A DNA stretch of 11,890 nt. Origin: CAZXDS01 sp964639525 (GTDB taxonomy: Bacteria > Bacteroidota > Ignavibacteria > Ignavibacteriales > Melioribacteraceae). The notes beneath the pieces are model-generated. The model was given only the letters and a program-made list of their open reading frames with translations, did no database searches and had not been told where the DNA came from. Below, piece by piece: positions 1 to 7,120 of the stretch (position 1 is the first letter of the stretch; every line of letters begins with the position of its first letter). The stretch covers positions 1 to 11,890 of the forward strand of contig CAZXDS010000104.1 in NCBI GenBank assembly GCA_964639525.1. The letters are read 5' to 3'. The translations under genes and the position numbers were made by a program.

Positions 1-1127
1 GTTTGGGCGCTTCCGATAGTCGTGGTATTTCATTAGGCGATATTGATGGAGATGGTGATCTTGATGCTTTTGTGGCTAATTCTAATCAAGCCAATAAAGT
101 ATGGATAAATGACGGAAGCGGCATTTTTACTGATAGCGGCAATAGTTTAGGCAGTTCAAACAGCTGGGGTATTTCGTTAAGCGATTTGGACGGCGACGGC
201 GACTTAGACGCCTTTGTGGCTAATGATGGTCTAGCCAATAAAGTATGGCTAAATAACGGAAGCGGCGTTTTTACTGATAGCGGCAACAGTTTAGGCAGTT
301 CCGACAGCTGGGGTATTTCGTTAGGCGATTTAGACGGCGACGGCGATTTAGATGCTTTTGTGGCAAATCATGGTCAAGCCAATAAAGTATGGCTAAATAA
401 CGGAAGCGGCGTTTTTACTGATAATGGTAATAGTTTGGGCAGTTCTGATAGCTTTGGTATTTCATTAGGTGATTTAGACGGTGATGGTGACTTAGATGCC
501 TTTGCAACTAATGACAGGCAAGCAAACAAAGTATGGATTAATCAAGGAGTATTACCTGTAGAGCTAGTCGCGTTTAATGCTGTAGTAGATGGATCAGAAA
601 TAATTCTCAATTGGCAAACTGCCACAGAGGTAAACAACTACGGATTTGAAATTGAAAGGGCAATGGAGAATGGAGAATGGAAAATGGAAAATTGGAATAC
701 TATCGGCTTTGTTGAGGGACACGGCAACAGCAATTCACCGAAAATATATTCTTTTACAGACGAGAATCCTCCGAGCAGGAAAGTTCAATACAGATTAAAG
801 CAAATTGATACGGACGGAAAGTTTGAATACTCTGATGTTGTTGAAGTTGAAATCCCTTTACCGGAAAAATTCAAATTGTATCAAAATTACCCGAATCCGT
901 TTAACCCGACAACAACAATTACGTATCAAATACATAGAGATGGTTTTGTTACACTAAAAGTTTATGATGTTTTAGGAAGAGAAGTAACAACTCTTGTAAA
1001 TGAAAACAAACAAGCAGGAAAATATTATGTAGAATTCAATTCAAAACAACTGAGCAGCGGCACATATTTTTACCGCTTGGCGTCCGGTGAATTTACAAAA
1101 ATAATTAAGATGCTGCTGTTGAAATAA
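1..1127 (+). CDS. Secreted FG-GAP/VCBS repeat protein with T9SS sorting domain (5' partial)
   Basis: The reading frame is open from the left edge in the frame of base 3, so the start and signal peptide lie outside the window. The TTG at base 3 falls inside a repeat and is not the start. The visible part begins with four tandem 48-residue FG-GAP/VCBS repeats, each with a DxDGDGDLDAF loop, the Asp-rich calcium-binding type seen in integrin-like propellers. A beta-sandwich-like linker follows (about 550-860; LPVEL, LNWQTATEV, YGFEIERA), then a T9SS type A sorting domain (about 870-1124; QNYPNPFNP, VYDVLGREV, and a basic end KIIKMLLLK). Known family behaviour is export by Sec, then T9SS passage to the surface with removal of the tail. 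The ligand is unknown. A 7-base tandem repeat lies in the linker. A possible terminator follows at 1158. Confidence 0.9.
   Translation, partial: LGASDSRGISLGDIDGDGDLDAFVANSNQANKVWINDGSGIFTDSGNSLGSSNSWGISLSDLDGDGDLDAFVANDGLANKVWLNNGSGVFTDSGNSLGSSDSWGISLGDLDGDGDLDAFVANHGQANKVWLNNGSGVFTDNGNSLGSSDSFGISLGDLDGDGDLDAFATNDRQANKVWINQGVLPVELVAFNAVVDGSEIILNWQTATEVNNYGFEIERAMENGEWKMENWNTIGFVEGHGNSNSPKIYSFTDENPPSRKVQYRLKQIDTDGKFEYSDVVEVEIPLPEKFKLYQNYPNPFNPTTTITYQIHRDGFVTLKVYDVLGREVTTLVNENKQAGKYYVEFNSKQLSSGTYFYRLASGEFTKIIKMLLLK
24..548 (+). repeat. Four tandem 144-bp FG-GAP coding repeats
   Basis: Units begin at 24, 168, 312 and 456, an exact 144-base period (48 codons). The fourth is cut short near 548, and the end of a preceding unit is visible at 1-23. 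Units two and three share a perfect 47-base stretch (233-279 equals 377-423). Each unit encodes a GISLGDLDGDGDLDAF loop and a KVWLNNGSG strand. Such similarity at DNA level suggests recent duplication or gene conversion; copy number could vary in frame, and assemblers may collapse the array. Confidence 0.9.
663..690 (+). repeat. Heptanucleotide tandem repeat (ATGGARA x4) inside the CDS
   Basis: Four consecutive 7-base units: ATGGAGA, ATGGAGA, ATGGAAA, ATGGAAA. A degenerate fifth (ATTGGAA) follows at 691-697. They encode the hydrophilic stretch MENGEWKMENW between FEIERA and TIGFV. Because 7 is not a multiple of 3, gain or loss of one unit would shift the frame before the sorting domain. Confidence 0.8.
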
Positions 1128-1157
1128 ATCTCACGAAGTGATTATTCATTAACATAG

Positions 1158-1181
1158 TCCCGCCTTTGCGAGGATTTTATT
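1158..1181 (+). terminator. Possible rho-independent terminator of the FG-GAP gene
   Basis: TCCCGC (1158-1163) can pair with GCGaGGA (1168-1174, one bulged A) around a CTTT loop, followed by TTTTATT. It lies about 30 bases after the stop of the upstream gene. The stem is short and bulged, so this is only a candidate. Confidence 0.4.
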
Positions 1182-1218
1182 AAAATAAAGAGATTATATT
1201 ATAAAAGAGAACGATAAA

Positions 1219-1557
1219 ATGAAAGTAATGATAGTTGACGATTCCCCGCGAATAAGAAAAGCTCTGCGAAGAGTGATTAACAAAGATACCGATTTTACCG
1301 AATGCGAAAATGGCGAGGAAGCGGTAAAAATCTATCCCGACTTTTTACCGGATTGGGTGATGATGGATATTGAAATGCCGAAAATGGACGGACTTGAAGC
1401 CTCGTCGAGAATAATAAAAAATTACCCCAAAGCTAAAATTCTTATAGTTACGCAATACGACGAACCTGAATTTAGAAAAAAAGCATTCGCTATTGGCGTT
1501 GTTGCTTATATAACAAAAGATAATCTACATGAAATAAATAACTTTCTAAAAAAATAA
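1219..1557 (+). CDS. Stand-alone response regulator receiver domain protein
   Basis: This 112-residue protein is a complete CheY-like receiver domain with no output domain. The acidic pair is D7/D8 (IVDDSP), the predicted phosphorylation site is D50 (MMDIEMPKMDG), and the conserved Thr and Lys are T78 (IVTQYDE) and K100 (YITKDN). The sequence style (DIEMP.MDGLEA) is close to NarL/LuxR-class receivers, but the DNA-binding helix-turn-helix of that class is absent because the gene stops directly after the last receiver helix. It would act in the cytoplasm as a phosphate relay or by protein-protein contact; its kinase is unknown. It ends 9 bases before the next gene, whose ribosome site overlaps its stop (TAAGGA), so the two are almost certainly co-transcribed. 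The start is the only ATG that gives the full first strand; its ribosome site is weak. Confidence 0.88.
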   Translation: MKVMIVDDSPRIRKALRRVINKDTDFTECENGEEAVKIYPDFLPDWVMMDIEMPKMDGLEASSRIIKNYPKAKILIVTQYDEPEFRKKAFAIGVVAYITKDNLHEINNFLKK

Positions 1558-1566
1558 GGAATTAAA

Positions 1567-3157
1567 ATGAAAAAGCTAATTTTACTTTTCGCATTCGTTC
1601 TTCTAACAACAAACATTAACTTTGCCAATAATATTAGTGTAACAAACGCTACAGTTACAGGGCAAAACACTACAGATCACTACACTCTAGTGCAATTTGA
1701 TATTAGCTGGGATAACTCATTTAGAGATGCGGTAAACTGGGATGCCGCATGGGTGTTCGTTAAATACAAATACAACGGTGTTTGGTATCATGCCACGCTT
1801 AATACAACCGGACACACAGCCCCTTCAGGAAGCGCTATTGCTACGCCTACAGACGGAAAAGGCATTTTTATTTACCGTAGTTCCAATGGTTCAGGAACAT
1901 TCAGTGAAACAGGCGTACAGTTAAGATGGAACTATGGAACAGACGGTTTAACTGACAATGATAACGTAACTGTAAAAGTTATTGCAATTGAGATGGTTTA
2001 TGCTCCCGGAGGAAGTTTTTCCATTGGATCAGGCGATGACAATTATACATTTTATAAATATCCTACTTCCACAAACCCTTATGCTGTAAGTTCTGAGGGA
2101 GCAATTACAGTAGGTACAGCAACAGATAATCTTTANNNNNNNNNNNNNNNNNNNNNNNNNNNNNNNNNNNNNNNNNNNNNNNNNNNNNNNNNNNNNNNNN
2201 NNNNNNNNNNNNNNNNNNNNNNNNNNNNNNNNNNNTTTCCCTAAGGGTTACAATGCTTTTTATTGCATGAAATATGAAACTACTCAAGAACAGTATGTCG
2301 ATTTTTTAAATATGCTTACTCGTGATCAGCAAAACGCTCGTACATGGACAAGTTTAGCCTCCGGAACTACTTCTGTTACTGAGCGATATGTAATGAGTCT
2401 CTCCGCTACAATTCAAAACAGAAATGGTATTAGATGCGATGCAACTATTCCTACAAGCGACCCAATTACGTTTTACTGTGATTTTGATGGCGATGGCACA
2501 GGCAACGAAAGTGGAGACGGACAAAATATTGCTTGTAATTATTTATTATGGTATGATGGTTGGGCATACGCCGACTGGGCAGGTTTACGCCCAATAACGG
2601 AACTTGAATATGAAAAGGCTTGTCGCGGTAATCAAACCCCTGTAGCAGGTGAATTTGCTTGGGGAACAACTGATATTGCTTCTGCCCTTTATACATTAAG
2701 TAACAGCGGTTTATCCAACGAAGGTATTAATACTAACTATTCAACTTCTGCCGGTAATTCCAGCGTTGGCAATACTACTAGTGGTATAGACGGACCTTTA
2801 CGTGTTGGAATATTCGCGGCAAATGTAAGTAATAGCGGTCGTGTTACTTCCGGCGCTACCTATTACGGTGTGATGGAAATGACCGGTAATTTGACTGAAC
2901 TATGCATAACAGTCGGCAGCTCTGATGGTAGAGCTTATACAGGTTTACATGGGGACGGAGTTTTAGCGACAGACGGTTCAGCTAATACAAATGACTGGGG
3001 TACTAGAACTAGTATAGGTCAACGGGGTGGCAATTTCGCATCTGTCTCTTCTAGTGGCGGTATTAAGGTATCTGATAGAGCAGATGCGAATGAGCATCCC
3101 TCTAATCTATCGAGAACTAGACAAATAGGGTTTAGAGGAGTTCGCACAGCTCCATAA
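1567..3157 (+). CDS. Exported SUMF1/formylglycine-generating-enzyme-like protein, interrupted by assembly gap
   Basis: A signal peptide (about residues 1-19, MKKLILLFAFVLL) is followed by a beta-rich N-terminal region (WDAAWVFVKYKY, GVQLRWNYG, IEMVYAPGGSFSIG). The N run at 2136-2235 then breaks the gene. After it the sequence resumes without a start codon as FPKGYNAFYCMKYETTQEQY, a typical inner segment of FGE-sulfatase domains, and continues with WYDGWAYADWAGLRPITELEYEKACRG, GVMEMTGNLTE, RGGNFA and a final GFRGVR. I therefore annotate one gene, not two. The frame differs across 100 Ns, but that is a placeholder length; the frames join if the missing DNA is a multiple of three. The paired cysteines of catalytic FGE are not seen near the C-terminus, so enzymatic formylglycine formation is unlikely. 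A structural or ligand-binding role, as for other FGE-fold envelope proteins in these bacteria, is possible. There is no T9SS tail. It is co-transcribed with the upstream receiver gene. Confidence 0.82.
2136..2235. other. Assembly gap (exactly 100 N)
   Basis: Exactly 100 undetermined bases, the usual placeholder for a scaffold join of unknown size. Coding sequence of the same protein abuts both sides: DNL plus the first two bases of a likely Tyr codon before it, and FPKGYNAFY after it. The real missing length is probably short and a multiple of three. Confidence 0.98.
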
Positions 3158-3255
3158 AAATCTATTTAAGCAGTAAAGCTCTAATATTAATCGCAATAAC
3201 TGAAATGGAATGTTTCTAATGCATAAGAGATATTAAAATAAAAAATATATCATGT

Positions 3256-3260
3256 GGAGA
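3256..3260 (+). promoter_or_regulatory. Ribosome binding site fixing the start at 3266
   Basis: GGAGA lies 5 bases before the ATG at 3266. The alternative in-frame GTG at 3254 would place this site inside the coding region and add MENN before the lysine-rich signal peptide, so the ATG is preferred. Confidence 0.7.
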
Positions 3261-3265
3261 ACAAC

Positions 3266-5560
3266 ATGAAAATTAAAATATTAACCATAATACTAATGCT
3301 GGTATATCTCAGCCAGTCAAATTTATTTGCTCAAAAGTATGATGGCGGAGATGGGGATGGATACTCGAGTTCTATTTACTTCCCTGCGCCAGATCCATTT
3401 ACTGCAACTACAACTGGTATTCAGCAAATAAATATTACTTGGGATAAAATAGAATCTAGTGATGAAAGTGTAATGCTTGCCTATAACACGAGCAATAATT
3501 TCGGAACACCAGTAAACAACTCCACTTATTCAGCAGGGGATGCAATTTCCGGCGGCGGCGCTGTTTTATATAATGGGAGCGCTGAATCTTACTTTCATTA
3601 TAACTTAAATACCTCAACAACATACTATTATAAGGCATGGTCTGTTGATTCTAAAAACAATTATTCAACGGGAACAACCGATAACGCAACAACTTATGAT
3701 GATTCTTATCTTAATAGATATAATGGCGGCAGTTCGGATGGATACTCAAGTTACAAAATAAGTATTCCAGTGCTGGATAACATTGAGGCTACGGTATTAA
3801 GCTACACGGAAAATGATGCAGCTACAGTTATATCGGCTACATTAACAGCTGCCGATCCGGATGATACAAATCTAGAGAGTGCAGCTATTGTAATTAGTGC
3901 AAATTATCAGAGTAGTGAAGATGTGTTAAGCTTCACAAATCAGAATGGAATAACCGGAAGTTGGAACTCAAGCAATGGAACAATGTCGCTTACCGGTTCA
4001 TCTACAATAGCTAATTATCAGACCGCTTTGCGTTCGGTGAAATATTTTAACACAAGTGAAAATCCCTCAACAGCTCAAAGGACAATTGAGTTTACTGTTA
4101 ATGACGGTGATGATAATAGTAATACAGTTTCAAGAAATGTAGATGTAACTTCAGTAAACGACCCTCCAACAGGTGGAAATGAGGCAATTACAATCAAAAA
4201 AAATAATAGCAAAACATTTGCTGAATCCGATTTTACATATAACGATGCTGAGGGAGACGGATTTGCGGGCATTAAGGTAACATCAATTGCTTCGTTAATA
4301 GGAAGTTTGAAATATAATGGAACGGAGGTAACAGTAAATCAATCATGCCCGGATGTAACACTATTAGTTTATTCTCCTGTTAATAGTGAATACGGAACTC
4401 CTTATACAACATTTAATTTCAAGGTCTCTGATGGAACGACAGTTAGCGCAAGTGAATATACAATGACAGTTAATGTAAATCACTCTGATGATAATGCTGA
4501 AGGCGGTAATGGTGACGGCTATGCCAGTTCGCTCTATTTCCCGGCTCCTACGCCGCTTAGTGCAACCACAACCGGTATCCAACAGATAAAAATTACTTGG
4601 GATAAAATTGAATCCGGCGATGATAATGTAATGATTGCATATAATACAAGTAATAGTTTTGGAACTCCTGTAAACACATCTACTTACTCAGCAGGAGACC
4701 CAATTTCCGGTGGCGGCACTGTTTTATATAACGGAAGCGCATCTTCTTATTTTCACTATAACTTAAATACCGGAACAACTTATTATTATGAAGCTTGGTC
4801 GGTCGATTCAAAAAATAATTATTCAGCAGACATAGCTGATAACACGAATACTTATGCAAATTCCTACCTTGCCCGATATAAAGGCGGTATAGCTGATGGA
4901 AGCGCAAGCGGAAGCACCGCTGATAACATACCCTTACCGGTAGAGCTTACAACATTCAGCGCTAAAGTAAAAGGAACAGATGTAAGCTTAAATTGGCAAA
5001 CCGCTACGGAAGTTGATAACTACGGGTTTGAGATTCAAAGGGCTTTATCTGTTCAAGATACAAATAACCTTCGAGGTCAGGAAACACATTCGGGAAATAG
5101 TGACCTCGAAGGTTACACAACTATCGGTTTTGTACCCGGACACGGAAACAGCAACAGTCCCGAAGAATATTCATATACGGATAAAGAACCGCTCGGCGGA
5201 AGCAGCTTCGATTACAGATTAAAACAAATTGATGTGGACGGAAATTATAAGTATTCGGATATTATTGCTGTAAAAATAACGCCCGGTCAATTTTCATTAA
5301 ATCAAAATTATCCGAATCCGTTTAATCCGTCAACAGTAATCAAATATGCAATACCAAAAGATGGATTTGTTACATTAAACATTTACGATATGCTGGGCAG
5401 GAAAGTGCAGACACTTGTAAACGAAAAACAACCGGCAGGCAGATATAAAAAAACATTCAATGCATCCGCATTAGCGAGTGGAATTTATTTTTACAGAATT
5501 TCCGTTACAGGCGGTGCAGGGAATTTTGTTAAAATTAAAAAGATGATTTTGGTAAAATAG
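3266..5560 (+). CDS. Large secreted multidomain surface protein with T9SS sorting domain
   Basis: 764 residues from the ATG preceded by GGAGA. The signal peptide is residues 1-22 (cleavage at FA|Q). Next is a 136-residue module (27-162; GGDGDGY, TGIQQINITWDKI, YNLNTSTTYYYKAWS) that looks like a fibronectin-III-type fold. Residues about 163-412 hold two cadherin/VCBS-like repeats (YTENDAATVIS...FTVNDGDDNSN, then FTYNDAEGDGF...FKVSDGTTVS). A second copy of the first module is at 413-548. The LPVEL/LNWQTATEV linker follows (about 562-680), and a T9SS type A tail ends the protein (QNYPNPFNPS, YDMLGRKVQTL, KIKKMILVK). It is likely a surface or released adhesin-like protein; no catalytic motif is visible. 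A 51-base inverted repeat is embedded in frame in the linker. It is separated from the upstream gene by about 108 bases, so it may have its own promoter, which I could not identify. Confidence 0.9.
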   Translation: MKIKILTIILMLVYLSQSNLFAQKYDGGDGDGYSSSIYFPAPDPFTATTTGIQQINITWDKIESSDESVMLAYNTSNNFGTPVNNSTYSAGDAISGGGAVLYNGSAESYFHYNLNTSTTYYYKAWSVDSKNNYSTGTTDNATTYDDSYLNRYNGGSSDGYSSYKISIPVLDNIEATVLSYTENDAATVISATLTAADPDDTNLESAAIVISANYQSSEDVLSFTNQNGITGSWNSSNGTMSLTGSSTIANYQTALRSVKYFNTSENPSTAQRTIEFTVNDGDDNSNTVSRNVDVTSVNDPPTGGNEAITIKKNNSKTFAESDFTYNDAEGDGFAGIKVTSIASLIGSLKYNGTEVTVNQSCPDVTLLVYSPVNSEYGTPYTTFNFKVSDGTTVSASEYTMTVNVNHSDDNAEGGNGDGYASSLYFPAPTPLSATTTGIQQIKITWDKIESGDDNVMIAYNTSNSFGTPVNTSTYSAGDPISGGGTVLYNGSASSYFHYNLNTGTTYYYEAWSVDSKNNYSADIADNTNTYANSYLARYKGGIADGSASGSTADNIPLPVELTTFSAKVKGTDVSLNWQTATEVDNYGFEIQRALSVQDTNNLRGQETHSGNSDLEGYTTIGFVPGHGNSNSPEEYSYTDKEPLGGSSFDYRLKQIDVDGNYKYSDIIAVKITPGQFSLNQNYPNPFNPSTVIKYAIPKDGFVTLNIYDMLGRKVQTLVNEKQPAGRYKKTFNASALASGIYFYRISVTGGAGNFVKIKKMILVK
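3344..3751 (+). repeat. 136-codon internal duplication, copy 1
   Basis: Encodes residues 27-162 of the protein. It aligns without gaps to the copy at 4502-4909; by hand count 104 of 136 residues are identical. The DNA differs at many synonymous positions, so the duplication is not recent. Confidence 0.9.
4502..4909 (+). repeat. 136-codon internal duplication, copy 2
   Basis: Encodes residues 413-548, beginning GGNGDGYASS. It is the partner of 3344-3751, offset by 1158 bases. Both copies start with a glycine/aspartate-rich GG.GDGY motif and end with SYL.RY.GG..DG, so each module is bounded by similar Gly/Asp loops. Confidence 0.9.
5065..5115 (+). repeat. 51-base inverted-repeat element inside the T9SS gene
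   Basis: Perfect 15-base arms, TAACCTTCGAGGTCA (5065-5079) and TGACCTCGAAGGTTA (5101-5115), flank a 21-base loop. The full span is 51 bases, 17 codons, so the frame is kept. It encodes NNLRGQ...NSDLEGY, which lies between FEIQRA and TIGFV and fits neither conserved flank. A related inverted repeat occurs at 5582-5617. It looks like a small dispersed palindromic (REP/MITE-like) element tolerated in a surface loop; family membership is inferred. Confidence 0.75.
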
Positions 5561-5581
5561 CAAAACCTTAATTTCAAGATG

Positions 5582-5617
5582 AACCTTCGGGGTTAAAACA
5601 CAGCTACTTCGAAGGTT
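5582..5617. repeat. Second copy of the AACCTTCG inverted repeat, intergenic
   Basis: AACCTTCG (5582-5589) and CGAAGGTT (5610-5617) form an 8-base perfect inverted repeat just after the stop of the T9SS gene. The left arm matches the left arm of the coding copy at 12 of 14 positions and the right arm matches at 11 of 14, so the two are likely the same element family. It could act as a 3' mRNA hairpin. Confidence 0.6.
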
Positions 5618-5626
5618 TCTGTAAGA

Positions 5627-5642
5627 TCCGTCAGCTGCCGGA
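5627..5642. repeat. Near-perfect 16-base palindrome TCCGTCAGCTGCCGGA
   Basis: Centred on CAGCTG, with a single mismatched pair. It lies directly next to the inverted repeat at 5582-5617 and may be part of the same composite repeat unit. No function is evident. Confidence 0.5.
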
Positions 5643-5669
5643 CAAAATGACCAAATGAGGTTTTCAAGG

Positions 5670-5693
5670 AATTCCATTACTTAATATGGAATT
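5670..5693. terminator. Weak candidate hairpin between convergent genes
   Basis: AATTCCAT (5670-5677) and ATGGAATT (5686-5693) pair around an 8-base loop, about 110 bases after the plus-strand gene and 36 bases after the end of the minus-strand gene. Neither side has a clear U tract and the stem is AT-rich, so terminator function is doubtful. Confidence 0.25.
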
Positions 5694-5728
5694 ATTCCAA
5701 AATGTACTTAACCGGAAATTTTAGAATA

Positions 5729-7120
5729 TTATTGCAACCCGCATTTCCTCATCATTTTGTGAATATTACTTCTATTTATTCCAATTTGATTTGCCGCTTT
5801 AGTTACATTACCATCGAATTTACTAAGCAGGTTCTCAAGAAATATTTTCTCAACCGTTCGGCTGGCTTTATCCGAAACTTCCTTTCGCATTGTATCCATC
5901 TCTTCCCAAGTAACAGGAATTTTGTCAGGAATAATCTTGCTACTATAATTAGTAACATTCAATTGGCGGCTTACGATATCGGATGTAATCTCTTTTCCGT
6001 TAGCGAGTATTATAGAGCGTGTAACAAAATTTTGTAATTCCCTAATATTCCCGGGCCAATCATAGTTTAAGCAAAGAGAAATAGAAGTATCGCTGAAATT
6101 TTTAAATACTATTTTTGATTCCATACTCGATAATTTTCCAAAATGATCAAGCAAAATAGGAATATCATCTTTCCTTTTCCTCAAGGGGGGGACTTCTATT
6201 GGAAGAACAAATAAACGATAGTAAAGATCTTCCCGAAAACTTCCGTCGCTGACAGCTTGCTTCAAGTCTTTGTTGGTTGCTGCAATAATTCGGGCTTTAA
6301 AAGACAATGTTGATGAACCTCCAACTCTATCAAATTCTCGTTCCTGCAAAACGCGAAGTAATTTTATCTGTGCATTTAAATCCAATTCGGCAATTTCATC
6401 AAGAAAAAGTGTTCCGTCTAAAGCCAATTCAAATTTGCCGAGTTTCTTTTTAACGGCTCCGGTAAATGCACCTTTTTCGTGCCCGAATAATTCGCTTTCA
6501 ATAAGATCTTTCGGTAATGCAGCACAATTGATTGCGACAAAAGGTTTGTTCCTTCGGCTGCTTAATTTATGAATTTGGTGTGCAACTAATTCCTTGCCGA
6601 CTCCGCTGGCGCCAAGTATCAGCACTGTATTATCGTTATCTGCAAATAGATTTATTTTTTCTTTTAAGCTGTTTATTGCAAGTGAATTACCCACTATTTT
6701 ATTGAATGGCTGATTCACATCGTTTTCCAATGCTTTTGTTCTGTATTTCAGCATTCGCTCTTTTATCGCTTTATCGATTAATAATTTTAATTCTTGCAGA
6801 TTAGGTGATTTGGAAACATAATCAAATGCCCCGAGTTTCATTGCTTCAATTGCTGTATTAATTGCACTGTAATCCGTTATCATAATAACAGGAAGTCCTT
6901 CGTCCAGTTTGTGTATTTGTTTTAAAACTTCCAGTCCGTTTTGTTTGCCTTGAAACATTAAATCAAGCAGCACAATGTCGTAGCTTTTTGAAGAGATTTC
7001 TTCAATTCCTTTTTCAGGGGTTAATTTGTAATTGCAATTAAAATCCCTTTTAAGCAGAAGCATAAAATCATCAATAAATCCTTTATCATCATCAATTATC
7101 AGTAATGCCGGTTTCTGCAT
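5729..7120 (-). CDS. NtrC-family sigma-54-dependent response regulator
   Basis: 463 residues, a normal length for the family. The receiver domain spans about 3-120, with acidic pair D10/D11, phosphorylation site D53 (LLDLMF), T82 and K104. A sigma-54-interaction AAA+ domain spans about 140-375: Walker A GASGVGKE at 170-177, the GAFTGA loop at 217-222, Walker B GTLFLDE at 236-242, and arginine-rich FREDLYYRL at 295-303. The C-terminus is a Fis-type helix-turn-helix (about 425-463; NVTKAANQIGINRSNIHKMM). The family binds enhancers and uses ATP to open sigma-54 promoters when phosphorylated. The intact GAFTGA implies a genuine sigma-54 activator. The ATG at 7120 is preferred over a TTG at 7135 because AAGGAG sits 6 bases before it. 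The gene starts 28 bases inside the end of the kinase gene, so the two are translationally linked and the kinase is its likely partner. Confidence 0.95.
   Translation of the reverse strand: MQKPALLIIDDDKGFIDDFMLLLKRDFNCNYKLTPEKGIEEISSKSYDIVLLDLMFQGKQNGLEVLKQIHKLDEGLPVIMITDYSAINTAIEAMKLGAFDYVSKSPNLQELKLLIDKAIKERMLKYRTKALENDVNQPFNKIVGNSLAINSLKEKINLFADNDNTVLILGASGVGKELVAHQIHKLSSRRNKPFVAINCAALPKDLIESELFGHEKGAFTGAVKKKLGKFELALDGTLFLDEIAELDLNAQIKLLRVLQEREFDRVGGSSTLSFKARIIAATNKDLKQAVSDGSFREDLYYRLFVLPIEVPPLRKRKDDIPILLDHFGKLSSMESKIVFKNFSDTSISLCLNYDWPGNIRELQNFVTRSIILANGKEITSDIVSRQLNVTNYSSKIIPDKIPVTWEEMDTMRKEVSDKASRTVEKIFLENLLSKFDGNVTKAANQIGINRSNIHKMMRKCGLQ

Noticed and set aside
24..548. CRISPR-like array because of the regular repeats.
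   Set aside because: The 144-base units are fully coding FG-GAP repeats, with no short palindromic repeat and spacer structure.
1130..1146. Small TCAC-GAA-GTGA hairpin after the first gene as a terminator.
   Set aside because: Only four base pairs and no following U tract; the stem at 1158 is a better candidate.
2236..2267. A frameshift or separate downstream gene starting at the ATG at 2267.
   Set aside because: The downstream frame is open and homologous-looking (FPKGYNAFYC) right up to the gap, and the apparent frame change comes only from the arbitrary 100-N filler.
1567..3157. Naming the FGE-like protein GldK or GldJ.
   Set aside because: Those are lipoproteins in a gld gene cluster; this protein has no lipobox cysteine and no gld neighbours here.
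3206..3222. Second sigma-54 promoter upstream of the T9SS gene (TGG ... TGC).
   Set aside because: The GG to GC spacing is 14 rather than the required 12 bases.
3254..3265. GTG start adding four residues to the large T9SS protein.
   Set aside because: GGAGA sits ideally before the ATG at 3266 and would lie inside the longer version.
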